Positions 16,294 to 26,406 of a stretch of 64,000 nt of DNA are shown in pieces. The notes below the pieces were generated by a model. It had not been told where the DNA came from. It saw nothing but the letters and a program-made list of their open reading frames with translations, and did not search any database. Position 1 is the stretch's first letter. Each line of letters opens with the position of its first letter. Origin of the DNA: Porphyromonadaceae bacterium UBA4277 (GTDB lineage: Bacteria; Bacteroidota; Bacteroidia; Bacteroidales; Muribaculaceae); assembly GCA_002395965.1 (NCBI GenBank), contig DGVT01000121.1, positions 56,581 to 120,580 on the forward strand, given 5' to 3'. The position numbers were made by a program, and so were the translations under genes.

Positions 16294-17985
16294 TCACTTT
16301 GAGGACTGGCTTTTATCGGTGGACTCGATTCTGATAGTGTCAAAGGGGCTGTTGAATGTGAGCTGCTTGCCTGTGGCCGGATGCACAAATGTGATGCTGG
16401 TGGCATGAAGCATCAGTCGCTCGTGGGCCTGGCCGTAGAGTGTGTCGCCCACGATGGGAATGCCCAGCCCTTGCGGATGTGAGGCATGCACACGCAACTG
16501 GTGGGTGCGGCCGGTGAGCGGGGTTAGGAGCACCCAGGTATTGCCGTGTGGCGTGTGGCGCAGCACCTCATAGGCTGTGATGGCACTTTTGCCCTTTTCG
16601 AAATCTACTACCTGCCGCGGCCTGTCGGCTGCGTTCTGCCTTAACGGCAAGTCGATAACGCCATTGCTGCCAGGCACAATGCCGTCGAGTAGTGCAACAT
16701 ATTTCTTGTGCACTTCGCGCTGGGCAAACTGTCGCTGCAGCTCCTTGTGCGTGTCTTTGTCCTTGGCAAACACCAGCAGTCCCGACGTCTCTTGGTCGAG
16801 GCGGTGCACCAGCACGGGCCCGGAGGCCTCGGGGTGGCGTGCCTTGTAGCGTGTGAGTGCCGAATCGCTAAGCAGCTTGCCAGGCTCCGAGAGCATTCCG
16901 GCGGGCTTGTTGACGATGGTGATCCACTGGTCGTCGTAAATCTCGGTGATGTCTTGCTCGCTGCTGCGTGCCAGCGGATTGCTTTCCACGTCGAGCCCTT
17001 GTAGCATGAAGGTGAGCAACGGCAGGCACTTGCTGCGGCATGCAGGGTAGTAGTGCCCGTGATGCCTTACTTCGCCTGTCGGCGAGGCTCCCCACCAAAA
17101 CTCGGCCATGCACACCGGTTTCAGCGCTTGGTCATAAGCATATTGCAGCAGTTTTGGCGCGCAACACTCGCCCGTGCCGCCAGGTGGCATGGCCAGGTGC
17201 GGCCTGCCTGTGAGCGTGGCAAATTCCTCGAAAATCTGTCGCACCGGCCGCTGCTCTGAGCGAGCGTTAGTTACCACATACAGTTCAAACAGACGTTTCT
17301 GCAATGCCACACTCATGGCTTTCCTCTGGCTGTGCAAGGCCTCGATGGGGGCTGTGAGTTGGGCGATTTTTGCCTCGATGGCTTCGCGCTCGGCGGCATG
17401 GCGCTTCCTGATGCGCTTGAGCTCGGCCTTGTGAAACTGGCTCTCGTGAATGAGCCTCATCTCGTCTTGGGCAGTAAGTTGTGTGGTAGCCCTCAAGGTG
17501 TGGCGCCTTTCGCGGGCCGCCTCACAGTGTTGCCTGAAGTCGTCGGCTTCTTTCTCCTGGCGTGTTATGAGCGCATCCTTTTCGTCCTGCAGCTGTTTGA
17601 GTTGTGGGCTCTTTTCCAGCGCCTTGATGCGATGACTCAGGGCAGTAATCTCCCTTTCGCCACGCTTAAACTCGCCGTCGGGGTCGAGCAGGTCGTAGAT
17701 GGGCGGGACAAAGTAGGGCAGGTCGTTGCTTCCGGCTAAGATACCTGAGAAAGCAGCGAGAAAGCCAAGTTCGCCTGCCGAGTCGCTAACCACGAGCACG
17801 CCCAGCATCTTGCCTGCGTTCAGGTCGTTGAGCCACTCGTGGTGTGTGGCCACTTGACGCATCACCTGCTCGGCAGCCAGCACGCTCAGCCGGTGAGGCA
17901 CATAATGGAATGGCCATGTAAACTGCCTTGGCCGTGCCATGCCGGCCGTGTCGCAGTCGAATCGGTGTAGCCTGTTGTCGCTCAT
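16294..17985 (-). CDS. RluA-family pseudouridine synthase with long N-terminal part
   Basis: A 563-aa enzyme predicted to isomerise uridine to pseudouridine in RNA. The C-terminal catalytic domain (about 355-550) has the RluA motif HRLDQETSG with the catalytic Asp, then the LTGRTHQLRVHASH motif. Canonical RluA proteins are about 220-330 aa; here about 340 residues precede, including a charged coiled coil (about 125-215) and a Cys/His-containing segment (GECCAPKLLQYAYD, YYPACRSKC). This extended form is found in Bacteroidetes. RNA target unknown. Start 17985 lies only 4 bp beyond a -7 box, suggesting a leaderless transcript. Confidence 0.88.
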   Translation of the reverse strand: MSDNRLHRFDCDTAGMARPRQFTWPFHYVPHRLSVLAAEQVMRQVATHHEWLNDLNAGKMLGVLVVSDSAGELGFLAAFSGILAGSNDLPYFVPPIYDLLDPDGEFKRGEREITALSHRIKALEKSPQLKQLQDEKDALITRQEKEADDFRQHCEAARERRHTLRATTQLTAQDEMRLIHESQFHKAELKRIRKRHAAEREAIEAKIAQLTAPIEALHSQRKAMSVALQKRLFELYVVTNARSEQRPVRQIFEEFATLTGRPHLAMPPGGTGECCAPKLLQYAYDQALKPVCMAEFWWGASPTGEVRHHGHYYPACRSKCLPLLTFMLQGLDVESNPLARSSEQDITEIYDDQWITIVNKPAGMLSEPGKLLSDSALTRYKARHPEASGPVLVHRLDQETSGLLVFAKDKDTHKELQRQFAQREVHKKYVALLDGIVPGSNGVIDLPLRQNAADRPRQVVDFEKGKSAITAYEVLRHTPHGNTWVLLTPLTGRTHQLRVHASHPQGLGIPIVGDTLYGQAHERLMLHATSITFVHPATGKQLTFNSPFDTIRIESTDKSQSSK

Positions 17986-17989
17986 GATG

Positions 17990-17997
17990 CAAAGTTA
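17990..17997 (-). promoter_or_regulatory. -7 box abutting the pseudouridine synthase start
   Basis: Minus-strand TAACTTTG then CATC and ATG. The box is within the first unit of the 88-bp tandem repeat, so promoter-region sequence is duplicated. Confidence 0.5.
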
Positions 17998-18168
17998 CGA
18001 TTTAGCGAGTGCAGAACAAAATGAAAAACAAAGTTTTTTATTTTTTATGCCAAGCGAAAGTAACTTCGACCTTCGGTCAACGTTACGATTTAGCGAGTGC
18101 AGAACAAAATGAAAAACAAAGTTTTTTATTTTTTATGCCAAGCGAGAGTAACTTCGACCCTGGTCAAA
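17994..18168. repeat. 88-bp tandem duplication upstream of the pseudouridine synthase gene
   Basis: Two near-identical units, 17994-18081 and 18082-18168, each starting GTTACGATTTAGCGAG and containing AACAAAATG, TTTTTTATTTTTTATGCC and a terminal AACTTCGACC. They differ at only a few bases (AAGCGAAAG/AAGCGAGAG, CCTTCGGTC/CCCTGGTC). A third partial start (AAAGTTAATG) follows at 18166. The unit boundaries carry minus-strand TAACTTTG-like boxes. Confidence 0.8.
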
Positions 18169-18411
18169 GTTAATGCTTTTCGCCCAGACCGCGTGGCTCT
18201 GAGCCGTGTTTTCACGTTAATTGTTGGGGTAAAAAGACATTTTGCCTGTCGTTTTTCGTTTTAAGAAAATGCCTGCAGGCCGATGTTTAGTTCTGTGGTT
18301 CTGCAACGAAATCTTGTAGTTAAAAAGCGCAAATAAATGTAGTTAACCTAAAAAATCATAAATCGGCTGTTATTTTATTGTTAACATTGTGTATATGTCA
18401 AAAACGTTTAT
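18169..18411. other. Non-coding stretch between the tandem repeat and the SusC promoter
   Basis: AT-rich sequence without a recognisable gene. A small hairpin (GGCTCtGAGCC, 18195-18205) is followed by GTGTTTTC. Nothing else was found. Confidence 0.4.
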
Positions 18412-18419
18412 TAATTTTG
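18412..18419 (+). promoter_or_regulatory. -7 box of the SusC/SusD operon
   Basis: TAATTTTG with a TTG about 22 bp upstream (18387-18389) as a possible -33 element; 78 bp of leader precede the SusC ATG. Confidence 0.55.
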
Positions 18420-18497
18420 TGAGTTAAAATGCGTTATCATAACCTGTGCAATAAATCGCAATAAAACATATTAATATAAACCAACAACAAAGTCATT

Positions 18498-21400
18498 ATG
18501 AAGAAACAATTACTGCTTCTGTTATTTTCCGTTGTTGCCGTGCTGGCCTGGGCCCGCACTGTGACCGGAGTGGTGACGCAGGCATCCGACGGCGAGCCCA
18601 TCATCGGGGCCACCGTGCAGGTGCACGGCACAACTCGCGGCACGGCTACCGACATCGACGGAAAGTACTCGATCGACGTCAACGACGGTGACGTGCTCGA
18701 CGTGTCCTATGTGGGCATGAACCCCGTTTCTGTGAAAGTGACCGGTGGTAAAACGGTAATCAACATCGAGCTTACCGACAATGCCAAGGTGCTGAGCGAA
18801 GTGGTGGTGACCGCCATGGGACAGACTCAAGAGAAAAAGAAACTGAACTTCGCTGTGCAGACCCTCAACAGCGATGCCGTGACAGCCGGCGGCTCGAACA
18901 ACTTTGCCAATTCGCTGCAAGGTAAGATTGCCGGTCTGCAGGTCAACACCGGCGGTGGCTCGCCCAACTCATCTACCCAGGTGATTATCCGTGCCATCTC
19001 GTCGGTTAACAACTCGCAGAACAATGAGCCTCTGCTCATCGTCGATGGTGTGGCAATTCGTGGCCAGGGCTCTTCGCTGGGCGACCTCAACCCCAACGAC
19101 ATTGAGAACATGACAGTGCTCAAGGGCGCTGCCGCATCGGCACTCTATGGCCAGGAAGCTGCCAACGGCGTGATCATGATCACCACCAAGAGTGGTAGCA
19201 AGGATGGCTCGGTGAGGGTGACGGCCAGCACCAGCCTTGAGGTGAACACCCCCTATCGTGTGCCCAAGCTGCAGTCGATGTTTGCCCCCGGAACCAAGGG
19301 TATGTATAAGGAAAACACCTACGGTGGTGGCTGGGGACCATATCTTAGTGCCACCGACACACGCTATGACAACGTGGGCGACTTCCTAAAGAATGGCTTC
19401 ATGCAGAAGTATGACGTGTCGATCTCGGGAGGAACCGAGAAATTCAATTCCTATGCTTCGGTAGCCTACATCGACCACAATGGTATAGTGCCCAAGGACT
19501 ACAAGAAACAAATCACCGTCTTCCTCAAGGGCACATACAAGCCCTCGGACAAGGTGACCTTCCAGTTGTCAACCAACATTATCAACACCAAGGCACGCTC
19601 GTTTGGCAATTCAATGTCAACGCCCTATTACTGGGGACGCAACAAGAACATGGCCGATTATCAGACACTTGAGGGCCACGTCAACTGGGGCGCCACCTAT
19701 GATAACTGGGACGTGATGCTGGACCGCGAGCGCATCACAGCTGCCATTTCGCCCTACTATGGCCGTTATAAAGACAGCAGCGTGACCGAGAGCAACCGTT
19801 TCATGATTAACGGCCAAATCAGCTATGAGCCGATTAAGGACCTCGTGTTCTCGGGCAAAATCGGTTACGACAAGGGCTATTCGATGTACGACTCCTATAC
19901 GGTGCCCCGCTATTACGACGGCGACCTGAACCATGATCTGAGCGACTACATTGCCGACTGGGCCAGCACCGACGAGCAAACTCTGCCCGAGGACCTGATC
20001 ACGCAGCTCAACGGACAAGGACTGTGGTACAAATATGGTTCAGTAAGTTTTCAGCCGTCACGCAGCGAGCAGTTCACGGCGCAGTTCTTAGGCACCTACC
20101 AGAAGACCTTTGCCGAGGACTTTACTTTCAACCTGCTCTATGGTATGGAATACAAAGAGCGCAAGGGACTTGAATCGGCCATAGGCAACGACTGGTTCCA
20201 GTTAGGTGGCGACTTCTACAGCTTTGCCAATACCTATTTTAATACCACGTCCAACGACAAGGGCGTGATACTCGACCTGCTGGCTTCTAACCGGCCGACC
20301 CTGTATCATTCGCGCTGGAACAAATATGGCTACTTTGGCGAAATCCGCTTCGACTATAAAGGTGTGGCACAACTCTCGGCCACCTATCGCCGCGACGCCT
20401 CGTCGCGCCTGCTGCAGGCTGCCCGCACTGCCTATTCCTACCCGTCGATCACCGGCGGTATAATCTTCAGTGAGCTGTTCCACTTGCACAACCAGTGGTT
20501 CTCCTACGGCAAGATACGCGGCAACTGGGCAAAGGTGGGTAAAGACTGCCCGGCCTACCTGTTTACCGACACCTACAAGCAATGGGTGACATTCCCCGAT
20601 GGCGGCTATGGCGTGGATCCCACGACCTCACGTGCTACCGACCTCGAGCCGGAGATGGACAGCTCATGGGAAATCGGTGCCGACCTGCGCTTCTTCAACA
20701 GTCGCACCCGCCTCGACATTGCCTACTATGAGACCAAGGCCGACAACCAGATTGTCTCGGTGCGCGTCTCGCCGGCATCGGGCACCATCCTCCAAACCCG
20801 CAACGAGGGAACCATCAAGAACCATGGTATGGAAATCACCTTGGCGCAAGACATCATCAAGAGTACCGACTTTGACTGGACGGCAACGCTTAACTACTCG
20901 TTCAACCGCGGCCGTGTGACCAAGCTGCCCGAGGACGTGATAGAAATCCAGGGTACGCAGTATGGCGACATCTTCCCGGTGGCCCGCCTCAACGGCTCGT
21001 CAACCGGTATCTCGGGTAAGGACTATGAGCGCGACCCCGACGGCAACGTGATATGCAATGCCGACGGTTACCCCATCATCAGCCCGCAGAAGGGACTCTA
21101 CATCGGTAACCGCGAGCCGAACTTCCTGCTTGGCCTGGGCTCGGTGTTCCGTTACAAGAATGCTACGTTGTCGTTCCTGCTCGACGGACGCAGTGGCGGC
21201 GATGTGGTGAACGTGACCGGCCGCAGCCTGATCTCCAACGGCATGAATCACCTCTATGACAAGTACCGTAACCGCGAGATCATTTTCAACGGCGTGCAGG
21301 CCGTTACCGCTGCCGATGGCACGGTGAGCTATGTGCCTAACCGCACAGCCGTGGTGCTGGACCAGAACTTTATCAATACCTACTATAATGTGTCGTCCAA

Positions 21401-21662
21401 CTTTATCGAGGACGGCTCCTACATCCGTCTGAGCTACGTTACGCTGGGCTACGACTTCACTCCGCATTTCAAGAAGTCATGGCCCGTGAAGGGACTCACG
21501 GCCACGTTCACCGGCCGCAACCTGCTGCTGCTCACCAAGTACACCGGTAACGACCCGGCAGTCCTTGCCAGCACAGCCGGTGGTACGGGTGGCATGGGAA
21601 TTGACAACTACAACGTGCCCAGCACTCGCAGTTTTAACTTCACGCTTAAAGCCACTTTCTAA
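18498..21662 (+). CDS. SusC/RagA-type TonB-linked outer membrane transporter
   Basis: A 1054-aa outer-membrane protein that imports an oligomeric nutrient in a complex with the SusD-type lipoprotein. The signal peptide (1-19) is followed by a carboxypeptidase-regulatory-like beta domain (VTGVVTQASDGEPIIGATV.., about 20-100), the conserved SEVVVTAMG segment (about 100-108), a plug (VIIRAISSVNNSQNNEPLLIVDGV; YGQEAANGVIMITTKSG) and a 22-strand beta barrel to the C-terminal F. No N-terminal STN domain, so no anti-sigma signalling is expected. Length is normal for the family. Confidence 0.95.
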   Translation: MKKQLLLLLFSVVAVLAWARTVTGVVTQASDGEPIIGATVQVHGTTRGTATDIDGKYSIDVNDGDVLDVSYVGMNPVSVKVTGGKTVINIELTDNAKVLSEVVVTAMGQTQEKKKLNFAVQTLNSDAVTAGGSNNFANSLQGKIAGLQVNTGGGSPNSSTQVIIRAISSVNNSQNNEPLLIVDGVAIRGQGSSLGDLNPNDIENMTVLKGAAASALYGQEAANGVIMITTKSGSKDGSVRVTASTSLEVNTPYRVPKLQSMFAPGTKGMYKENTYGGGWGPYLSATDTRYDNVGDFLKNGFMQKYDVSISGGTEKFNSYASVAYIDHNGIVPKDYKKQITVFLKGTYKPSDKVTFQLSTNIINTKARSFGNSMSTPYYWGRNKNMADYQTLEGHVNWGATYDNWDVMLDRERITAAISPYYGRYKDSSVTESNRFMINGQISYEPIKDLVFSGKIGYDKGYSMYDSYTVPRYYDGDLNHDLSDYIADWASTDEQTLPEDLITQLNGQGLWYKYGSVSFQPSRSEQFTAQFLGTYQKTFAEDFTFNLLYGMEYKERKGLESAIGNDWFQLGGDFYSFANTYFNTTSNDKGVILDLLASNRPTLYHSRWNKYGYFGEIRFDYKGVAQLSATYRRDASSRLLQAARTAYSYPSITGGIIFSELFHLHNQWFSYGKIRGNWAKVGKDCPAYLFTDTYKQWVTFPDGGYGVDPTTSRATDLEPEMDSSWEIGADLRFFNSRTRLDIAYYETKADNQIVSVRVSPASGTILQTRNEGTIKNHGMEITLAQDIIKSTDFDWTATLNYSFNRGRVTKLPEDVIEIQGTQYGDIFPVARLNGSSTGISGKDYERDPDGNVICNADGYPIISPQKGLYIGNREPNFLLGLGSVFRYKNATLSFLLDGRSGGDVVNVTGRSLISNGMNHLYDKYRNREIIFNGVQAVTAADGTVSYVPNRTAVVLDQNFINTYYNVSSNFIEDGSYIRLSYVTLGYDFTPHFKKSWPVKGLTATFTGRNLLLLTKYTGNDPAVLASTAGGTGGMGIDNYNVPSTRSFNFTLKATF

Positions 21663-21674
21663 ACGTCAACAACT

Positions 21675-23591
21675 ATGAATAAGATAAAATTAATAGCTTC
21701 GCTGCTTTTAGCCAGCCTTGTCATGGTGGGTTGTAATGATGTGCTCGACGAAAACGTCAATCCCGATAAGGCGCACGTCATCAATGCCAAAGTGGGACTT
21801 CCGGTGCTTGTGTTCTACGCTCAGCAGATAGTGTATGACCACTCGGAATATTACGCTTATTTCTCACAAATGCTCACTACCGGCGGAAAAAGTTCCATCG
21901 GTGCCTATTCCTACAAGTGCGAGCAGGAAATGCTCACCATGAACCGCCACCCGATGTGGCGCCGTCACTTCTACGACATTGGCAAGAACTCTCTGAACCT
22001 GGTGAATAACTCGCGCGACATCAACTCGCCCAACTACGAGCTTATAGCGCGCACCATCATGCTCATGTCAACGCAGCTCACCACCGACGCCTTCGGCGAC
22101 ATGCCTCGCAGCCAGGCCTATCTGGTGAATGCCCCCACCTACGACACCCAGGCCTCGATCTATGCCTGGATGATGAAGGAGATTGACGACCTGATAGCCA
22201 TGTACGAAGACGAGTCGATCACCAAAAACGTGAATAATGAGAAAATTTCGTCGATCGAAGACCGCGTCTATGCCGGCGACCTCGAGAAGTGGAAAGGCCT
22301 CGTGTATGCCATCAAGGCCCGACTGCTGCTGCGCAACATCCCCAATGTGGATCGCAGCCCGGCCATGTGCCAGAAGATTGTGGATGCTGCCGACCAGGCC
22401 ATCAACCAGTGGCGCAAGGGCGACCTGCTGTATGGCGCATGGTTCGGCAATGAGCCGCGTTATAACTTCGATGGCGGCACGGGCACACAAAATGCCGTGT
22501 GGAGTGTTGCACAGCCGGTTATCAACTCCTGGGAGTCGCGTGGCAACCTGCTGGGTAATGCCATTCCGTCGAAATTCTTCATGGTTGACCTGCTTGGCCT
22601 TAACTCGCCCGACGACGAAAACAACAACGGCGTGTTTGGCGGCGAGGGAGGCCGTAACGACGGCTTTGCCAACGATCCGCGCTGCGGACTGCTGATGATA
22701 GCCCGCACAGGCCCCACAACAGCTTCCAATGCCAACGAGCGTATCAAGATGCGCTATCTGGAGAATAACATCGGCATGGGCTCGAGCTTCAAGATAGCTA
22801 ACTTCCCCAACCTCTACATGGGTGCCTATGCCGGAGCCAACGACTGCTATAACCCCATCTTCACCATGGAGGAGCTCTACTTTATCAAGGCCGAGGCTCT
22901 CTACTGGATGGGACGCAAGGCCGAGGCCTGCGAGCTGACAAAGGAGGCCACACAGTGGAACATCCAGCGCCACCTCGACTTCTTCCAGAAGCAATATCCT
23001 AATAGCAACGCCGACAGCAACTACCCCGGCAACGCCATGGCAGGCGGCAAGCCCGGCTATGAGTCGAAGGACGCCTGGGAAATGCAGCTCAAGTCGTTCT
23101 TTGAGAATTATGAGGAATATACTACTCAGATAATACGCGGGCGCGAAGTGACCACCTACTATGTGCACAAGGTGACCGAGCGCGGTAATAAGCACTGGTT
23201 CTTCAACCCCAGCGAATTCTCGCTGAGCGACCTCATGCAGCAGAAGTATATTGCCATGTACTTGCAGCCCGAGCAGTGGACCGACATGCGCCGCTATCAC
23301 TACAGCAATAACCGCAACCACTATGGCATAGGCGACAACAATGAGATAATCTATCCCACGCTGCGTCGCCCCTATAACCTGTATGCGGCCTACTGGATTG
23401 ACGGTCTCACCGAGGCTGAAAAGGAAAACACCTGGATTCAGCGTCTGAACTATGACCCCGAGACCGAGGAGAAATATAACCGCAGCGAGCTGCAGCGATT
23501 GGGAGCTTACAAAAACTACAAGTGGCTGCAGAAACCCATGAACTGGGCCTATGACTACGGCGTGGTTAAGTCTCTCACGAGCGAAGAATGA
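21675..23591 (+). CDS. SusD/RagB-family nutrient-binding lipoprotein
   Basis: A 638-aa surface lipoprotein forming the lid of the SusC channel. Signal peptide and lipobox (LVMVGC) place the lipidated Cys at residue 20. The DENVNPDKAHV start and the TPR-like helical body (ARTIMLMSTQLTTDAFGDMP, EELYFIKAEALYWMGRKAEACEL) are those of the SusD-like group-2 proteins (RagB-type). It begins 12 bp after susC. Ligand class (glycan, peptide) is not visible from sequence. Confidence 0.93.
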   Translation: MNKIKLIASLLLASLVMVGCNDVLDENVNPDKAHVINAKVGLPVLVFYAQQIVYDHSEYYAYFSQMLTTGGKSSIGAYSYKCEQEMLTMNRHPMWRRHFYDIGKNSLNLVNNSRDINSPNYELIARTIMLMSTQLTTDAFGDMPRSQAYLVNAPTYDTQASIYAWMMKEIDDLIAMYEDESITKNVNNEKISSIEDRVYAGDLEKWKGLVYAIKARLLLRNIPNVDRSPAMCQKIVDAADQAINQWRKGDLLYGAWFGNEPRYNFDGGTGTQNAVWSVAQPVINSWESRGNLLGNAIPSKFFMVDLLGLNSPDDENNNGVFGGEGGRNDGFANDPRCGLLMIARTGPTTASNANERIKMRYLENNIGMGSSFKIANFPNLYMGAYAGANDCYNPIFTMEELYFIKAEALYWMGRKAEACELTKEATQWNIQRHLDFFQKQYPNSNADSNYPGNAMAGGKPGYESKDAWEMQLKSFFENYEEYTTQIIRGREVTTYYVHKVTERGNKHWFFNPSEFSLSDLMQQKYIAMYLQPEQWTDMRRYHYSNNRNHYGIGDNNEIIYPTLRRPYNLYAAYWIDGLTEAEKENTWIQRLNYDPETEEKYNRSELQRLGAYKNYKWLQKPMNWAYDYGVVKSLTSEE

Positions 23592-23620
23592 TTTGAAGCG
23601 ATTTTTAATATTTCAAACTA

Positions 23621-24673
23621 ATGAAGATCATGAAATTATATAAGATTTTCGCAATAGCGGCTGTGATGGCCATGACAACCACTTCGTGTGCCGTTCACGA
23701 CCCCTTTGCCGACAATATGGAGATCGGGCAGGTGCTGCCCACCGTCGATTGGGAGCAGAACTCTGTCCTGGTCAAGGCCGGCGGCTATGCAACCTTCAAG
23801 GCTAAGTATTACACGGCCGAGGGGCTGGAGATCGATCACAGCGAGGTGTGGGCAATGATCAAGCGCGACCAGACGGCCGAGGCCACGAGCAAGCTCACCT
23901 CGTCGTTAGCCTATACCAAGTCGATAACCCAGGCCGACACTGTGCGCAGCATGCAAAGCCTGGCATCGTTCCCCCACAGCAATGCCGAGTGGGATGGTCA
24001 CGAATATGTGCTCAACGACTCGTTCCCCACGAGCCGCACACTGGCACCGCAAGCATGGGTAACCCCCACCGAGTGGGACGAGGAAAAGTTCAACCAGTAT
24101 TACCCGCCGACGTTCAAGAGCGAGTTTGTTGAGCACATGATTACCTATCTCACCCGTGATAGCGTGTATTATAACGACTTGCGCAACATCTACATCAACT
24201 ACGACTTCACTGCCGAGCAGTTTGAGGCTTTGAATGCCAAGTATGGAGTGGATTTCCCCACGGTGACCGAGGCCGGCGAAAAGTCGGACGCCTGGTTCGC
24301 AACGTCGGAGGTCGATCACTACTACTATGAGACTGTGGTCGATGGCGTTACTACAATCCATGAGATTGCTACCGCCGATGCTGCTCCGTCAGGAGCTAAT
24401 GTGTATGAGGTGTATAAGTCCTCGCCCTGGCTCATCAGCCGTTACAGCGACGACACCGGTGGCCGCATCACCTACGTCCGCCACGAGTATATGCCCTACT
24501 GGAAAGAACTCATCAGTTCAATCCCGTTTGAGGACTGGATTTATAACACTGCCGACAAGAACTATGCCGTGAATTTCAACCGCAGCTACTCGGTGTTGCC
24601 TGAGTTCAGGGTGTATGACAACAAGGGCAAGTTTGGTAAAACCACCGACAATAAGGAAGTTTCACTCAATTAA
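23621..24673 (+). CDS. Lipoprotein of unknown function in the SusC/D operon
   Basis: A 350-aa protein with a signal peptide and lipobox (MTTTSC, Cys about 23), so probably surface-exposed. An N-terminal beta module (LPTVDWEQNSVLVKAGGYATFKAKYY) could be an Ig-like fold; the rest is rich in Tyr, Trp and acidic residues and I do not recognise a family. Position between SusD and the PKD lipoprotein, with gaps of 29 and 13 bp, points to a surface ligand-binding role. Start may be the ATG at 23630. Confidence 0.75.
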   Translation: MKIMKLYKIFAIAAVMAMTTTSCAVHDPFADNMEIGQVLPTVDWEQNSVLVKAGGYATFKAKYYTAEGLEIDHSEVWAMIKRDQTAEATSKLTSSLAYTKSITQADTVRSMQSLASFPHSNAEWDGHEYVLNDSFPTSRTLAPQAWVTPTEWDEEKFNQYYPPTFKSEFVEHMITYLTRDSVYYNDLRNIYINYDFTAEQFEALNAKYGVDFPTVTEAGEKSDAWFATSEVDHYYYETVVDGVTTIHEIATADAAPSGANVYEVYKSSPWLISRYSDDTGGRITYVRHEYMPYWKELISSIPFEDWIYNTADKNYAVNFNRSYSVLPEFRVYDNKGKFGKTTDNKEVSLN

Positions 24674-24686
24674 TCTGTCTTGACCT

Positions 24687-26399
24687 ATGAAACTGATAAG
24701 AAATTTAGCATTAGCGGCCTTGGCGGCTCTTTCGCTCACGGCTTGCGTTGATAAAGAACCCGACTATGGCGACTTCGCCGGAAAGGATGTCGATTTCACT
24801 TATAACGTCGATGGTGATGAATATACGCTCGACTTCTATGTGGTATCTACCATCCAGTTCAATAATACCTCGGCCGTGAACGGGTCGCCAAAGTGGGACT
24901 TCGGCGATGGCACGACCTCGACCGAGGCCAACCCGAAACACAAATACCGCGAGGCCGGACTGTATCAGGTTTCGCTCACTATCGATGGCGCAGGCACACG
25001 CACCTACCCACTGCTCATCTACGACATTGCCCCCATTCTCTCGGTCACCGAGCAGAGTGCCCCCACAGTGGTAATCAACGATGTCACCGTGAAGCTGGGT
25101 ATTGAGCTGCCTAACCCCGAGGACCTTGAGTGCTCCTATGAGTGGACGTTCCCCGACGGCACGATGAAGGCCGACGGCACACCCATCACCACCTTCAAGG
25201 GTGAAGACCCGGGTGAGCTCAAGTTCCGCAACATCGGGTCGCAGCGCATTGAGCTGAAGACCTACTTCGACGTCAATGGCGAGAACCGTCGCCTCCAGGA
25301 CTCCTATGTCAACGTGCAAGTGGGCTCTAACGTGCCGGCTCCCACATTGTATTATGCCGAGCTGGGCGGGAACATCAAGGCCTACAAGCTGATAAACAAG
25401 GAAGACCTGCCTGCCGGCACTAAGAACATGCCATTTGACATGGGCGTGAGCAGTGGCAATATGCCCACCACGCTGGTGTTTGGAGTGGAGAAAACTGTCA
25501 CCGACGAAGGCGTCACCGAGCAGGACAATGTCTATATCTTGGACTGCGGCAAGCAGTACTACTATGTCAACGACGAGAACGGCACATTGGGCGATGGCAA
25601 GATTACCGTGATGAGTGCCGACGGCACTAATGTGAACATCATGGTAACCAACGTTGGCGGTCAGGCGTTTAACGACCCGTTCCAGGGCGTGGCCGACAGT
25701 GAATATCTATACTACACCGACCGCAACACGGGCATTCGCCGCATTCCGCTCTCGACGCGTGGCGAGGTGGAGCAGACCGAGTTCCACAGCACCACTGGCT
25801 ACTTCGTGGTTAACAACCAGCTGGCCTATTACGGCCAGGGCATTGCCTATGGTGCCATCCACACAGGGCTGTATATCGACAAGAACGGCATGTTCTGGTG
25901 GGGAAAGAACTACTCGGGCTATGGCATCTACCGCTTCTCGGTGGGTGATATAGGCAAGACTGCCCCGGGCACTCCTGTGCCACATCCTGTGGTGTTGCCC
26001 ACCACGCAGCCGCGCGGCTTCACGCTCGATGAGGAGTTAGGCTACCTCTATGTGTGGATGACAAAGGGCTCGACGCCCGGTGTGGGCTTCGGCCAGTATC
26101 CGCTGCCTGCCGAAGGCGAGGGACTTGACTACGACAAGTTTATCAAGTTTATCGAAATGGATGCCGACCCCATCAACAGCACCGACGCTGAGGGCGTATA
26201 TACCACTCAGATGGCTGTTGACTACAACGATGCCAACCATCGCGTCTATTTCGGCTTCCGTGCCGCTGCCAGCGAGAAGAAATACACCACCGGTCTGAGC
26301 TTCTTCAATCCGGCCACCGGAACCATTGAGAAGTATAACGACAATAACGACAAGATACTGGGTGTGTGCATCAATCCTCGCCTGACCAACTTGTTCTAA
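24687..26399 (+). CDS. PKD-like family surface lipoprotein
   Basis: A 570-aa lipoprotein (lipobox LSLTAC, Cys about 20). Residues about 45-105 form a PKD domain (KWDFGDGTTSTEANPKHKYREAG). The C-terminal half looks like a repeated-blade beta structure (VYILDCGKQYYYV, GVADSEYLYYTDRNTGIRRIPL, EELGYLYVWMTKGSTPG), as in PKD-like lipoproteins of SusC/D loci. It is the last gene of the operon and runs into the terminator at 26487. Probably binds the operon's substrate; no catalytic motif seen. Confidence 0.82.
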   Translation: MKLIRNLALAALAALSLTACVDKEPDYGDFAGKDVDFTYNVDGDEYTLDFYVVSTIQFNNTSAVNGSPKWDFGDGTTSTEANPKHKYREAGLYQVSLTIDGAGTRTYPLLIYDIAPILSVTEQSAPTVVINDVTVKLGIELPNPEDLECSYEWTFPDGTMKADGTPITTFKGEDPGELKFRNIGSQRIELKTYFDVNGENRRLQDSYVNVQVGSNVPAPTLYYAELGGNIKAYKLINKEDLPAGTKNMPFDMGVSSGNMPTTLVFGVEKTVTDEGVTEQDNVYILDCGKQYYYVNDENGTLGDGKITVMSADGTNVNIMVTNVGGQAFNDPFQGVADSEYLYYTDRNTGIRRIPLSTRGEVEQTEFHSTTGYFVVNNQLAYYGQGIAYGAIHTGLYIDKNGMFWWGKNYSGYGIYRFSVGDIGKTAPGTPVPHPVVLPTTQPRGFTLDEELGYLYVWMTKGSTPGVGFGQYPLPAEGEGLDYDKFIKFIEMDADPINSTDAEGVYTTQMAVDYNDANHRVYFGFRAAASEKKYTTGLSFFNPATGTIEKYNDNNDKILGVCINPRLTNLF

Positions 26400-26406
26400 T
26401 CGTGTC

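Noticed and set aside
22068..23321. 417-codon minus-strand frame inside the SusD gene
   Set aside because: Antisense shadow of a clear SusD-family gene, without signal or motif.
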